64,000 nt of DNA from assembly GCF_004331485.1 (NCBI RefSeq), contig NZ_SJKD01000005.1:496001-560000 (forward strand), given 5' to 3'. Origin of the DNA: Kribbella capetownensis. GTDB lineage: Bacteria; Actinomycetota; Actinomycetes; Propionibacteriales; Kribbellaceae. The position numbers and the translations under genes are program-made. Below, one piece after another: positions 56,749 through 64,000 of this stretch. Under the pieces are notes generated by a model. That model did no database searches and was not told where the DNA came from. It saw only the letters and a list, made by a program, of their open reading frames with translations. The number at the start of each line of letters is the position of its first letter. The stretch's first letter is position 1.

Positions 56749-57020
56749 CGCCCCAGGACGCGGTCCAGCAGCCACGCGGTGGTCTGGTCCACGTCCTGCT
56801 CGGCCACGGTGAGGTGCGTGGCGTCCGCTCCTGCGGCGTCACGCACCTCGAGCCGGTAGACGTACCGGTCCGGTTGCGGACGGCCAGAGCCGAGCTTGCC
56901 CTGGTCGAGCGCACGCACGGCATCCTCCAGCTTGCCGGCGTCCGGTTCGGCGCTCGTGTCGAGTTCACCGTGTGCCATCAGCCCGGCGAAACCGCCACTG
57001 CGGGTCACTTTGACGATCAA
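56745..57020 (-). CDS. Emfourin-like protease inhibitor
   Basis: A 91-residue protein that begins MIVKVTRSGGFAGL, the characteristic N-terminus of emfourins, small cytosolic inhibitors of thermolysin-like (M4) peptidases. The rest (YRLEVRDAAGADATHLTVAEQD, residues about 54-75) also fits. The TTG at 57020 is chosen because GAGGAGG lies 5 bases upstream; a longer frame starts at 57041. Emfourin genes usually sit next to an M4 peptidase gene, but none is visible here. The stop shares CTAG with the GH20 stop. Confidence 0.8.
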   Translation of the reverse strand: MIVKVTRSGGFAGLMAHGELDTSAEPDAGKLEDAVRALDQGKLGSGRPQPDRYVYRLEVRDAAGADATHLTVAEQDVDQTTAWLLDRVLGR

Positions 57021-57458
57021 GAGTGCCTCCTCGGGGCACACCTTTGCGCGCCGCGCAACGAATGTCCAGAGCCGCGCGACACGCCGGGAAACCCGGTCAG
57101 GTTCGCGCGACCATCACCCGGCGTACCGGGTAAATGTCCTTCGTTGCCAGCGGCCAGGACCCGGCGCCGGCCGCGAATCAGCAGGTCGGCGCGGGATTCG
57201 GCGTACGCCGGGGTCACGGAGAAGGTGGATCGGTGCGCACACACAGCGTGGCGGGCGGCGACTATTAGCGACACGTGTTCGTGGTCACCCCTTCCACGCG
57301 GCCCCAGATCGGCTACAGTTATCGCGTTGCACTTTTGGACTCCCACTGACTTTCGCTGTGCTGCATGGCCGGTTCTGTCTTCTGGGGCCTTTCGGCGACA
57401 CGTGGCTCATGAGGTGTGGGTCGCGGTTTGTTACAAGCCATCAAGGAGATAGACACAA
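57021..57458 (+). other. 438-bp non-coding region: emfourin upstream and cspA leader
   Basis: No convincing protein gene was found. The left part carries short GC-rich dyads (for example around 57100-57130). A possible promoter for the cold-shock gene is TTCCAC (57292-57297) with TACAGT (57314-57319), spacer 16. If it is used, the message has a leader of about 130 nt, as is usual for cspA-type thermoregulated mRNAs. AAGGAG at 57443-57448 is the ribosome site. The promoter assignment is weak. Confidence 0.4.
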
Positions 57459-57662
57459 ATGGCTGTCGGTACTGTCAAGTGGTTCAACGCTGACAAGGGC
57501 TTCGGCTTCATCACCCCGGATGACGGTGGCGCGGACGTGTTCGCGCACTACTCGGCCATCCAGACCTCGGGCTTCCGCTCGCTGGACGAGAACCAGCGCG
57601 TCGAGTTCGAGATCACCCAGGGCCAGAAGGGCCTGCAGGCGGAGAACATCCGCCCGATCTGA
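57459..57662 (+). CDS. cspA: Cold-shock protein, CspA family
   Basis: A 67-residue CSD protein with both RNA-binding motifs: KWFNADKGFGFITPD (RNP1 region) and DVFAHYSAI (RNP2). It is an OB-fold RNA chaperone that melts mRNA structure at low temperature or in general growth. The ATG at 57459 has AAGGAG about 10 bases upstream. A long non-coding leader and a strong terminator frame it, so it is monocistronic. Confidence 0.95.
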   Translation: MAVGTVKWFNADKGFGFITPDDGGADVFAHYSAIQTSGFRSLDENQRVEFEITQGQKGLQAENIRPI

Positions 57663-57693
57663 TCTCTGGATCAACCCTTCTCGAAACTGAAAT

Positions 57694-57730
57694 GAAAGAG
57701 CCGCACACCATCCCGGTGTGCGGCTCTTTC
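57694..57730. terminator. Bidirectional terminator between cspA and LLM gene
   Basis: A perfect 16-bp stem (57694-57709 with 57715-57730) and a 5-base loop. The arm starts GAAAGAGCCG, so A/T-tracts lie at the base of the stem on both sides. It separates the convergent cspA and LLM genes. Confidence 0.92.
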
Positions 57731-57744
57731 GCCATCCCGGCGCC

Positions 57745-58599
57745 CTAGCGGTACTGGGGGATGATCTCGGCGGCAACCTGCTCCAGGACGTCCTCGCTGC
57801 CGGCGTAGACGCCTTCGGCGCGGGGCCAATGGGTGATGACGTCGGTGAAGCCCAACTCCCCCGCACGGCCGACGATGTCCTCGAACGCCGCCACGCTGGT
57901 CAGTGAGTAGCGAGCCGAGTCCAGGGCCAGGTAGCGGTCGAACGGTTTGCTCTCGAGTACGTCGTCCAGCCGATGGCTGAGGTCGACGACGGACGCGAAC
58001 CACGTGTCGAAGTCGGGCGATTTCAGGCCGGTCGTCACCCAGCCGGTGCCGTACCTCGTGGCGAGCCGGAGCGACCGCGGGCCGTTCGCGGCCATGATGA
58101 ACGGCACTCGTGGCTGCTGCACGCATCCCGGCAACGTCCTGCCGTTGCGGGTCTCGAAGTACTCGCCCAGGTAGTCGACGCCGTCGGTCGTCAGCAGCTT
58201 GTCGAGCAACTCGACGAACTCCGTGAGCCGGTCGACCTTCTCCCGGGCGGTCAGCTCCGGACCGCCCTGGATCGTCGCGTCGATGCCGCCGCCCGAGCCG
58301 ATGCCGCACAGGAAGCGCCCGTCCGACACGTCGTCGAGGGCCAGGATGTCGCGGGTCAGCGCGAGCGGATGGCGGAAGTTCGGCGACGTCACGAACGTGC
58401 CCAGCCGGATCGTCGACGTCACCAGCGCCGCCGCGGTCAGCGTCGGCGTCGTGCCGTACCACGGCGAGTCCTGCAGGCCGCCCCAGGTCAGATGGTCGTA
58501 GGTCCAGACATGGTCGAAGCCGAGTTCCTCCGCTCGCCGCCATCGCGGCGCCGCGTCCTTCCACCGGTACTCCGGCAGGATCGTGATCCCGAATCGCAT
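57745..58599 (-). CDS. LLM-class (F420-type) oxidoreductase
   Basis: A 284-residue luciferase-like TIM-barrel protein: RAEELGFDHVWTYDHLTW near residues 22-39, TSTIRLGTFVTSPNFRHP near 61-78, and GIGSGGG. It is distinct in sequence from the LLM protein at 38940. It probably uses F420 or FMN for a hydride transfer on an unknown substrate. It converges on cspA through the strong terminator and lies 38 bp downstream of the SMP-30-like gene, which may be in the same operon. Confidence 0.87.
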   Translation of the reverse strand: MRFGITILPEYRWKDAAPRWRRAEELGFDHVWTYDHLTWGGLQDSPWYGTTPTLTAAALVTSTIRLGTFVTSPNFRHPLALTRDILALDDVSDGRFLCGIGSGGGIDATIQGGPELTAREKVDRLTEFVELLDKLLTTDGVDYLGEYFETRNGRTLPGCVQQPRVPFIMAANGPRSLRLATRYGTGWVTTGLKSPDFDTWFASVVDLSHRLDDVLESKPFDRYLALDSARYSLTSVAAFEDIVGRAGELGFTDVITHWPRAEGVYAGSEDVLEQVAAEIIPQYR

Positions 58600-58637
58600 G
58601 CCCGCACCCTAGTACGCCCCGATGGCTGCGACTTCTG

Positions 58638-59618
58638 CTACCTCGCCGGGGTCGGGAACGTGGCCAGGGAACTCGTACCGATGCTGCCCAACCACACCTT
58701 CCCGTCCCGCTCGCGTACGCCGGTGGGCATGTGGAAGTTCGGGTGCTTGGCGCGGAGGTCGTGCACCAGCGTGCCGTTGTCGTCGTACGCCTGGATCTCG
58801 ATGATGTCGGCGGCCTTGGGTTTGAGGGCTTCGGGCAACTGCCAGACGAGCTTGCGGAAAACAGGCGACTTCGGCAGCAGTAGGTCCAGGAGCGCGTTGC
58901 GCGGCGAGCCGATCGCCACCCAGATCAGGCCGTCCGAGCCGCGCGCGATGTTGTCGGGCAGCCCCGGAATCGCGGCCACCTGTACCGGGTCGGGCTCTGG
59001 ATCGGTGAGGTCGAGCTTGAACAGTCCGTACGTCCCACTCTCGGCCCAGAAGAGCGTCCGGCGGTCACCGCTGAGCGCCACGCCGTTCGGGAACGATCGG
59101 CCGGTCGCCAATAGGGTGACCTGACCGTCCGGGGTCAGCCGATACACACTGCCCGTCGAGGAATGCTCGAGCAGGTCGGCCATCCACTCGTCGACGCCGA
59201 AGCGCGTCGACGAGTCGGTGAAGTAGATCGTGCCGTCCGGCATCACATCCGCGTTGTTGCAGAAGCGCATCGGCCGGCCGTCGATCTCGGCCAGCAGCGT
59301 CGCGATCCGGCCGTCCTTGTCCAGCGTCAGCAGGCCGCGGTTCGCATCGCAGATCAGCACCGTGCCGTCCGGCAACCACTCGAGCCCGAGCGGACGCCCA
59401 CCGGTGTCCGCGACAGTGGTGATCGTCTTGCCGTCCGCGCTGACCCGCAGAATCCGCCCGTCGAGCAGACCGGTCAGCACACTCCCGTCGTCATCGATCA
59501 GCGTGTCCTCCGGCCCTTGCCCCGGCAACGCCACCGTCTCCACTTCAATGTTCTTCGGGTGACGAACCGCGGCGGCCTGCGGCGGCGTCCAACGAACCGG
59601 CGAGATCGAAGACTTCAT
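58638..59618 (-). CDS. SMP-30/strictosidine-synthase-like propeller protein
   Basis: A 326-residue six-bladed beta-propeller of the SMP-30/gluconolactonase superfamily. Repeated blades such as GRILRVSADGKTITTVADTGGRPLGLEWLPDGTVLICD (near residues 54-91) and IYFTDSSTRFG are visible, and the Asn/Asp metal-site residues in FCNNADVMPDG and SFPNGVALS fit the family. It is closest in style to the strictosidine-synthase-like branch. It may be a lactonase or other hydrolase; the substrate is unknown. There is no signal peptide. Confidence 0.82.
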   Translation of the reverse strand: MKSSISPVRWTPPQAAAVRHPKNIEVETVALPGQGPEDTLIDDDGSVLTGLLDGRILRVSADGKTITTVADTGGRPLGLEWLPDGTVLICDANRGLLTLDKDGRIATLLAEIDGRPMRFCNNADVMPDGTIYFTDSSTRFGVDEWMADLLEHSSTGSVYRLTPDGQVTLLATGRSFPNGVALSGDRRTLFWAESGTYGLFKLDLTDPEPDPVQVAAIPGLPDNIARGSDGLIWVAIGSPRNALLDLLLPKSPVFRKLVWQLPEALKPKAADIIEIQAYDDNGTLVHDLRAKHPNFHMPTGVRERDGKVWLGSIGTSSLATFPTPAR

Positions 59619-59677
59619 GCCGCCGACCCTAACGCGTACGTCGCACTGCCTGTCAGTGGGTCAGCACGAAATGCGAC

Positions 59678-59709
59678 AGCCCGGGCCGATTTGGGGATCG
59701 GTCCGGGCT
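59678..59709 (-). terminator. Hairpin downstream of rbpA
   Basis: AGCCCGGGCCGAT (59678-59690) pairs with ATCGGTCCGGGCT (59697-59709) over 13 bp with one G-U type wobble and a 6-base loop. It begins 13 bp beyond the rbpA stop and likely ends the gap-to-rbpA block. Confidence 0.8.
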
Positions 59710-59722
59710 GGGCGTTCGGGGG

Positions 59723-60082
59723 TCAGAAGATGACTTCGCCGCGGGCGCGGCGGGCGCGGAGTTTTTCGAGCGCCTCTTCGAGGATCTCGGCCGCCTCCTG
59801 CTCGCTGCGCCGTTCCTTCACGTACGCCAGGTGCGTCTTGTAGGGCTCGATCTTCGGCGGCGGGGGCGGGTTGTTCACATCGGTGCTGGTCGGCAGACCG
59901 CACCGCGGACAGTCCCACGCCTCCGGGATCGCTGCCTCGACGGCGAACACCGTCGCGGTCTCGTGCCCGTTCGCACAGAAGAACACGATGCGCTGCCGGG
60001 GCGCGGTGTCGCCGCGCTCCGCCTCGCCCATCGGGCCCGCACCGACCCGGCTGCCACGAATCGCACTACCACCACCAGCCAC
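59723..60082 (-). CDS. rbpA: RNA polymerase-binding protein RbpA
   Basis: A 119-residue actinobacterial RNA polymerase factor. It begins with GTG and the conserved GGGSAIRGSRVGAGPMGEAERG. It carries the RbpA core zinc-type pairs (FCANGH and CPRCG) and the C-terminal sigma-interaction helix (TKTHLAYVKERRSE, here HLAYVKERRSEQEA). It stabilises open complexes with the housekeeping sigma factor. It lies 16 bp after secG and is followed by a hairpin, so it is probably the last gene of the transcript. Confidence 0.95.
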   Translation of the reverse strand: MAGGGSAIRGSRVGAGPMGEAERGDTAPRQRIVFFCANGHETATVFAVEAAIPEAWDCPRCGLPTSTDVNNPPPPPKIEPYKTHLAYVKERRSEQEAAEILEEALEKLRARRARGEVIF

Positions 60083-60098
60083 GGGAACCTACTCCCCC

Positions 60099-60332
60099 TC
60101 AGCCGAGCTTGTAGAGCAGGCCGAGCGCCACGATGGCAGCGAACCAGACCAGACCGATGCCGATCGTGATCCGGTCCAGGTTCCGCTCCGCGACCGATGA
60201 GCCGCCCAGGCTGGACGACACACCGCCACCGAACAGGTCGGACAGACCGCCACCGCGGCCTTTGTGCAGCAGCACGAGCAGCGTGAGGATCAGGCTGCAG
60301 ATGATCACGACGATCGAGAAAGCGAGAATCAC
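60099..60332 (-). CDS. secG: Preprotein translocase subunit SecG
   Basis: A 77-residue protein with two transmembrane helices (LAFSIVVIICSLILTLLVLL and a C-terminal IGIGLVWFAAIVALGLLY) and the conserved loop KGRGGGLSDLFGGG between them. It is part of the SecYEG channel. The GTG at 60332 overlaps the tpiA stop (GTGA) and gives the normal length; the frame is open upstream but inside tpiA. Confidence 0.95.
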   Translation of the reverse strand: MILAFSIVVIICSLILTLLVLLHKGRGGGLSDLFGGGVSSSLGGSSVAERNLDRITIGIGLVWFAAIVALGLLYKLG

Positions 60333-61135
60333 GAGGAGTAGCCTAACTGAAGGTCCAGGTAACGGCAGATTCCGGCGAACTCGTCGACCTGCAGGCTGGC
60401 ACCGCCCACCAGGCAACCGTCCACGTCCGGTTGGGCCATGATGCCACCTACGCTGGCCATCTTCACCGATCCACCGTAAAGAATCCGTACCGAGTCGGCC
60501 ACCGAGGGTGAGAACGTCTCCTCCAGCCGGCCCCGGATCCCCGCGATGACCTCCTGCGCGTCCTCCGGGGTGGCCACCTCGCCGGTGCCGATCGCCCAGA
60601 CCGGCTCGTAGGCGATGACGAGCTTGCGAACGTCGTCCGCCTTCAGCCCGACCAGCGCGCCGTCGATCTGGTTGACGCAGTGCTCGACGTGACCGTCGGC
60701 CTGCCGGATCTCCAGACCCTCGCCCACACAGACGATCGGGATCAGCCCAGCCTCGAGCACCTTGGCTGCCTTGGCGTTCACCACCGCGTCGGTCTCGTGG
60801 TGGTATTGCCGGCGCTCGGAGTGCCCGGCCAGCACATAGGTGCAGCCGAGCTTGGACAGCATCGCCGCCGAGATCTCGCCGGTGTACGCGCCGGCGTCGT
60901 GCACCGACACGTCCTGGGCGCCATACTTGATCTTCATCCGGTCACCGTCGACCAGCGTCTGCACGCTGCGGATGTCGGTGAACGGCGGAAGCACCGCGAC
61001 CTCCACCCGCTCGAAGTCGTGCTTCTTGTCCTGCAGCGTCCACGACAGCTTCTGCAGCAGGTGCACGGCCTCAACATGGTTGAGGTTCATCTTCCAGTTG
61101 CCCGCCATCAACGGCGTACGGGCAGCATCTGCCAT
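60329..61135 (-). CDS. tpiA: Triosephosphate isomerase
   Basis: A 268-residue TIM. The catalytic residues are visible: Lys15 (GNWKMN), His105 (AGHSERR) and Glu177 (AYEPVWAIGTG), with the phosphate-binding LYGGSV near the C-terminus. It interconverts DHAP and glyceraldehyde-3-phosphate. It starts 5 bp after the pgk stop and overlaps secG, so it is co-transcribed in the gap-pgk-tpiA-secG order typical of Actinobacteria. Confidence 0.97.
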   Translation of the reverse strand: MADAARTPLMAGNWKMNLNHVEAVHLLQKLSWTLQDKKHDFERVEVAVLPPFTDIRSVQTLVDGDRMKIKYGAQDVSVHDAGAYTGEISAAMLSKLGCTYVLAGHSERRQYHHETDAVVNAKAAKVLEAGLIPIVCVGEGLEIRQADGHVEHCVNQIDGALVGLKADDVRKLVIAYEPVWAIGTGEVATPEDAQEVIAGIRGRLEETFSPSVADSVRILYGGSVKMASVGGIMAQPDVDGCLVGGASLQVDEFAGICRYLDLQLGYSS

Positions 61136-61140
61136 CAGTG

Positions 61141-62343
61141 TCAGTCCTCTTCCAGTACTGCGAGGCCCGGGAGCTCCTTGCCCTCCAGGTACTCGAGCGA
61201 CGCCCCACCACCGGTGGAGATGTGCCCGAACGCGTCGTCCGCGAAGCCTAGCTGGCGCACGGCCGCGGCGGAGTCACCGCCACCCACCACGCTCAGCCCG
61301 TCCACCTCGGTCAACGCCTGCGCGACGGCCTTGGTTCCACCCGCGAACGCCTCCATCTCGAAGACACCCATCGGGCCGTTCCAGAACACCGTCTTCGCCC
61401 CGGCGATCTCGGCGGCGAACGCCTTGGCGGAGTCCGGGCCGATGTCCAGGCCGAGCTGGTCGGCCGGGATCGCGTCCGCGGCCACGACGGTCGCCGGCGA
61501 ATCCGCCTTGAACTCGGGCGCGACCACGATGTCGGTCGGCAGCACGATCTCGACGCCCTTGGCCTTCGCGGTCTCCAGGTAGCCCTTGACCGTGTCCAGC
61601 TGGTCGTCCTCGAGCAGGCTCTTGCCGACCTCGTGTCCCTGCGCCTTCAGGAACGTGAAGACCATGCCGCCGCCGATCAGCAGCTTGTCGGCCTTGGCCA
61701 GCAGGTTGTCGATCACCGCGAGCTTGTCCGACACCTTGGCGCCGCCGAGCACGACGACGTACGGGCGCTGCGGGCTCTCGGTCAGCTTCTTCAGTACGTC
61801 GACCTCTGCCAGCACCAGGCCACCCGCGGCATGCGGCAGCTGGCGCGCGACGTCGTACACACTGGCCTGCTTGCGGTGCACGACACCGAAGCCGTCGCTG
61901 ACGAACACATCGGCCAGCGCGGCCAGCTCCTCGGCCAGCGCACCTCGCTGTGCCTCGTCCTTGCTCTCCTCGCGCGGGTCGTACCGCACGTTCTCGAGCA
62001 GCAGGACCTCGCCCTCGTCCAGCTCCTGGACGGCTTCCTGTGCGCTGTCACCGGTGACGTCGGCGGCGAAGTGCACGGTGATGCCCTCGGGCTGCAGCAA
62101 CTCGCCGAGCCGCTTGGCCACCGGGGCCAGGGTGAACTTCGGGTCCGGCGTGCCCTTCGGGCGGCCGAGGTGCGCGGTCACGATCACCTTGGCGCCGGCC
62201 TTGGCCAGCTGGACCAGCGTCGGCAGCGACGCCCGGATCCGGCCGTCGTCGCCGATCGTCTCGCCGTCGATCGGCACGTTCAGGTCGGAGCGGACCAGCA
62301 CCCGCAGGCCGGCCACGTCGCCCAGTTCCTCAATCGTCTTCAC
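61141..62343 (-). CDS. pgk: Phosphoglycerate kinase
   Basis: A 400-residue two-domain kinase. The N-terminal substrate region has VLVRSDLNVPIDG and HLGRPKG; the C-terminal nucleotide region has GGAKVSDKL, FWNGPMGVFE and GGGDSAAAV. It makes ATP and 3-phosphoglycerate from 1,3-bisphosphoglycerate. The start is GTG at 62343 with GAAGGAAG upstream. A large hairpin separates it from gap. Confidence 0.97.
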   Translation of the reverse strand: MKTIEELGDVAGLRVLVRSDLNVPIDGETIGDDGRIRASLPTLVQLAKAGAKVIVTAHLGRPKGTPDPKFTLAPVAKRLGELLQPEGITVHFAADVTGDSAQEAVQELDEGEVLLLENVRYDPREESKDEAQRGALAEELAALADVFVSDGFGVVHRKQASVYDVARQLPHAAGGLVLAEVDVLKKLTESPQRPYVVVLGGAKVSDKLAVIDNLLAKADKLLIGGGMVFTFLKAQGHEVGKSLLEDDQLDTVKGYLETAKAKGVEIVLPTDIVVAPEFKADSPATVVAADAIPADQLGLDIGPDSAKAFAAEIAGAKTVFWNGPMGVFEMEAFAGGTKAVAQALTEVDGLSVVGGGDSAAAVRQLGFADDAFGHISTGGGASLEYLEGKELPGLAVLEED

Positions 62344-62371
62344 TGTCAGCTTCCTTCGAAGAAACGGCTAA

Positions 62372-62412
62372 CGTCCGGAGAACCGTGGCGCGAAGCCACA
62401 GTTCTCCGGACG
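62372..62412 (-). terminator. Intercistronic hairpin between gap and pgk
   Basis: CGTCCGGAGAAC (62372-62383) pairs with GTTCTCCGGACG (62401-62412). After one mismatch the stem continues with GTGGC/GCCAC around a 5-base loop, 17 bp paired in all. It lies inside an operon, so it may be a leaky terminator or an mRNA-stabilising end that sets a higher gap level. Confidence 0.7.
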
Positions 62413-62430
62413 CAACGTGAACGGGACGCG

Positions 62431-63438
<1,008 letters not shown>

Positions 63439-63584
63439 GGGACTGCGTCTCCTCAGAACTAGCTTTCGAGCACTGCCGCTTCACCCCGAACACTAGCCCA
63501 ACAGCCCACTTGGCCAACTGGTAGCGTCCACAGCAGACCACCCCGCCCGCGACGTCCTGCCGAGCGAACCAGCGGCACGCAGAA

Positions 63585-63609
63585 CGGCCCCGGAAACCAT
63601 CCGGGGCCG
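63585..63609 (-). terminator. Terminator after whiA
   Basis: CGGCCCCGG (63585-63593) pairs perfectly with CCGGGGCCG (63601-63609) over a 7-base loop. It begins 36 bp past the whiA stop and separates whiA from gap. Confidence 0.82.
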
Positions 63610-63644
63610 CCAGGTGAAGACCAGTTGACTGCCTGGTATCTGGA

Positions 63645-64000
63645 TCAGGCCGGGTCGAGCATCTCCGGCGTCAGGTTCGCCTCGGTGTTCGGGATGCCGA
63701 GGTCGGCGGCGCGCTTGTCCGCCATCGCCAGCAGGCGACGAATCCGGCCGGCGACCGCGTCCTTGGTGAGGGCCGGCTCGTGCAACTGACCGAGCTCCTC
63801 GAGACTCGCCTGCTTGTGCTCGAGCCGCAGCTTGCCCGCCACCTGCAGGTGATCGGGCACGTCGTCGCCCAGGATCTCCAGCGCCCGCTCGACACGTGCA
63901 CCGGCCGCGACCGCGGCACGCGCGGAACGGCGCAGATTCGCGTCGTCGAAGTTGGCCAGCCGGTTCGCCGTCGCCCGGACCTCGCGACGCATCCGCCGCT
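63645..64000 (-). CDS. whiA: Sporulation/cell-division regulator WhiA, C-terminal part
   Basis: The last roughly 118 codons of WhiA; the gene continues past base 64,000. The C-terminal helix-turn-helix domain shows NRLANFDDANLRRSARAAVAA, LEILGDDVPDHL and LGQLHEPALTKDAVAGRIRRLL, all conserved. WhiA is a LAGLIDADG-derived DNA-binding protein that, with WhiB-type partners, controls septation genes. The whiA-gap-pgk-tpiA-secG order is the standard actinobacterial arrangement. Confidence 0.95.
   Translation of the reverse strand, partial: RRMRREVRATANRLANFDDANLRRSARAAVAAGARVERALEILGDDVPDHLQVAGKLRLEHKQASLEELGQLHEPALTKDAVAGRIRRLLAMADKRAADLGIPNTEANLTPEMLDPA

Overview
The window is a high-GC, gene-dense actinobacterial chromosome segment. 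Support for this comes from RbpA, WhiA, a SARP/AfsR-type regulator, F420-type luciferase-like oxidoreductases, mycobacterial-style HAMP adenylate cyclase architecture, many GTG/TTG starts and apparently leaderless genes. Codon habits (abundant GTAC and CGTAC junctions) and the gene complement suggest Propionibacteriales, possibly Kribbella. That genus call is an inference from memory and needs a 16S or ANI check.

Layout. Bases 1-6.0 kb hold a heterodimeric-type ABC exporter pair (the first cut by the left edge) with two TetR regulators, and a divergent third ABC exporter whose promoter looks MerR/SoxR-type. Bases 6.0-10.1 kb hold a SNF2 helicase and SWIM-domain protein operon. Bases 10.1-10.8 kb hold a GNAT gene preceded by a structured leader with a 24-codon ORF. 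Bases 10.9-18.3 kb are a six-gene operon of a dipeptide-type ABC importer plus gamma-glutamyltransferase, faced by a FadR-type GntR. Bases 19-29.3 kb carry GNATs, a tautomerase, M1 and M28 peptidases, a CapA-like lipoprotein, an adenylate cyclase, a tandem-MerR regulator, an SDR and an ArsR-SRPBCC fusion with paired operators. Bases 29.3-40.2 kb carry RecQ, SoxR, an MFS transporter, a GlxA-like regulator, an M24 peptidase, a hydrolase, an SDR plus acyl-CoA ligase operon, an LLM oxidoreductase and a universal stress protein. Bases 40.2-50.3 kb hold HrpA, a WYL regulator with a 12-bp inverted repeat facing a DinB/ankyrin protein, a seven-repeat PQQ-type propeller and an AfsR-like regulator. Bases 50.3-57 kb hold an AraC/PhyH divergent pair, a VOC protein, a CGNR regulator, a disrupted MFS gene, a disrupted fructosamine kinase, a GH20 hexosaminidase with an apparent CTG start and an emfourin-like protein.

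Bases 57-64 kb are conserved core: a cold-shock gene with a long upstream leader region, a strong bidirectional terminator, an LLM oxidoreductase and an SMP-30-like protein, then the minus-strand block whiA-gap-pgk-tpiA-secG-rbpA.

The most notable signals are the structured leader upstream of the 10,276 GNAT, matching SoxR-like boxes at 4.0 kb and at soxR (32.0 kb), several well-formed regulator operators, and a roughly 1.7-kb stretch (53.6-55.3 kb) in which three consecutive genes each carry a lesion or an abnormal start. No rRNA, tRNA, CRISPR array, insertion sequence or prophage was recognised.
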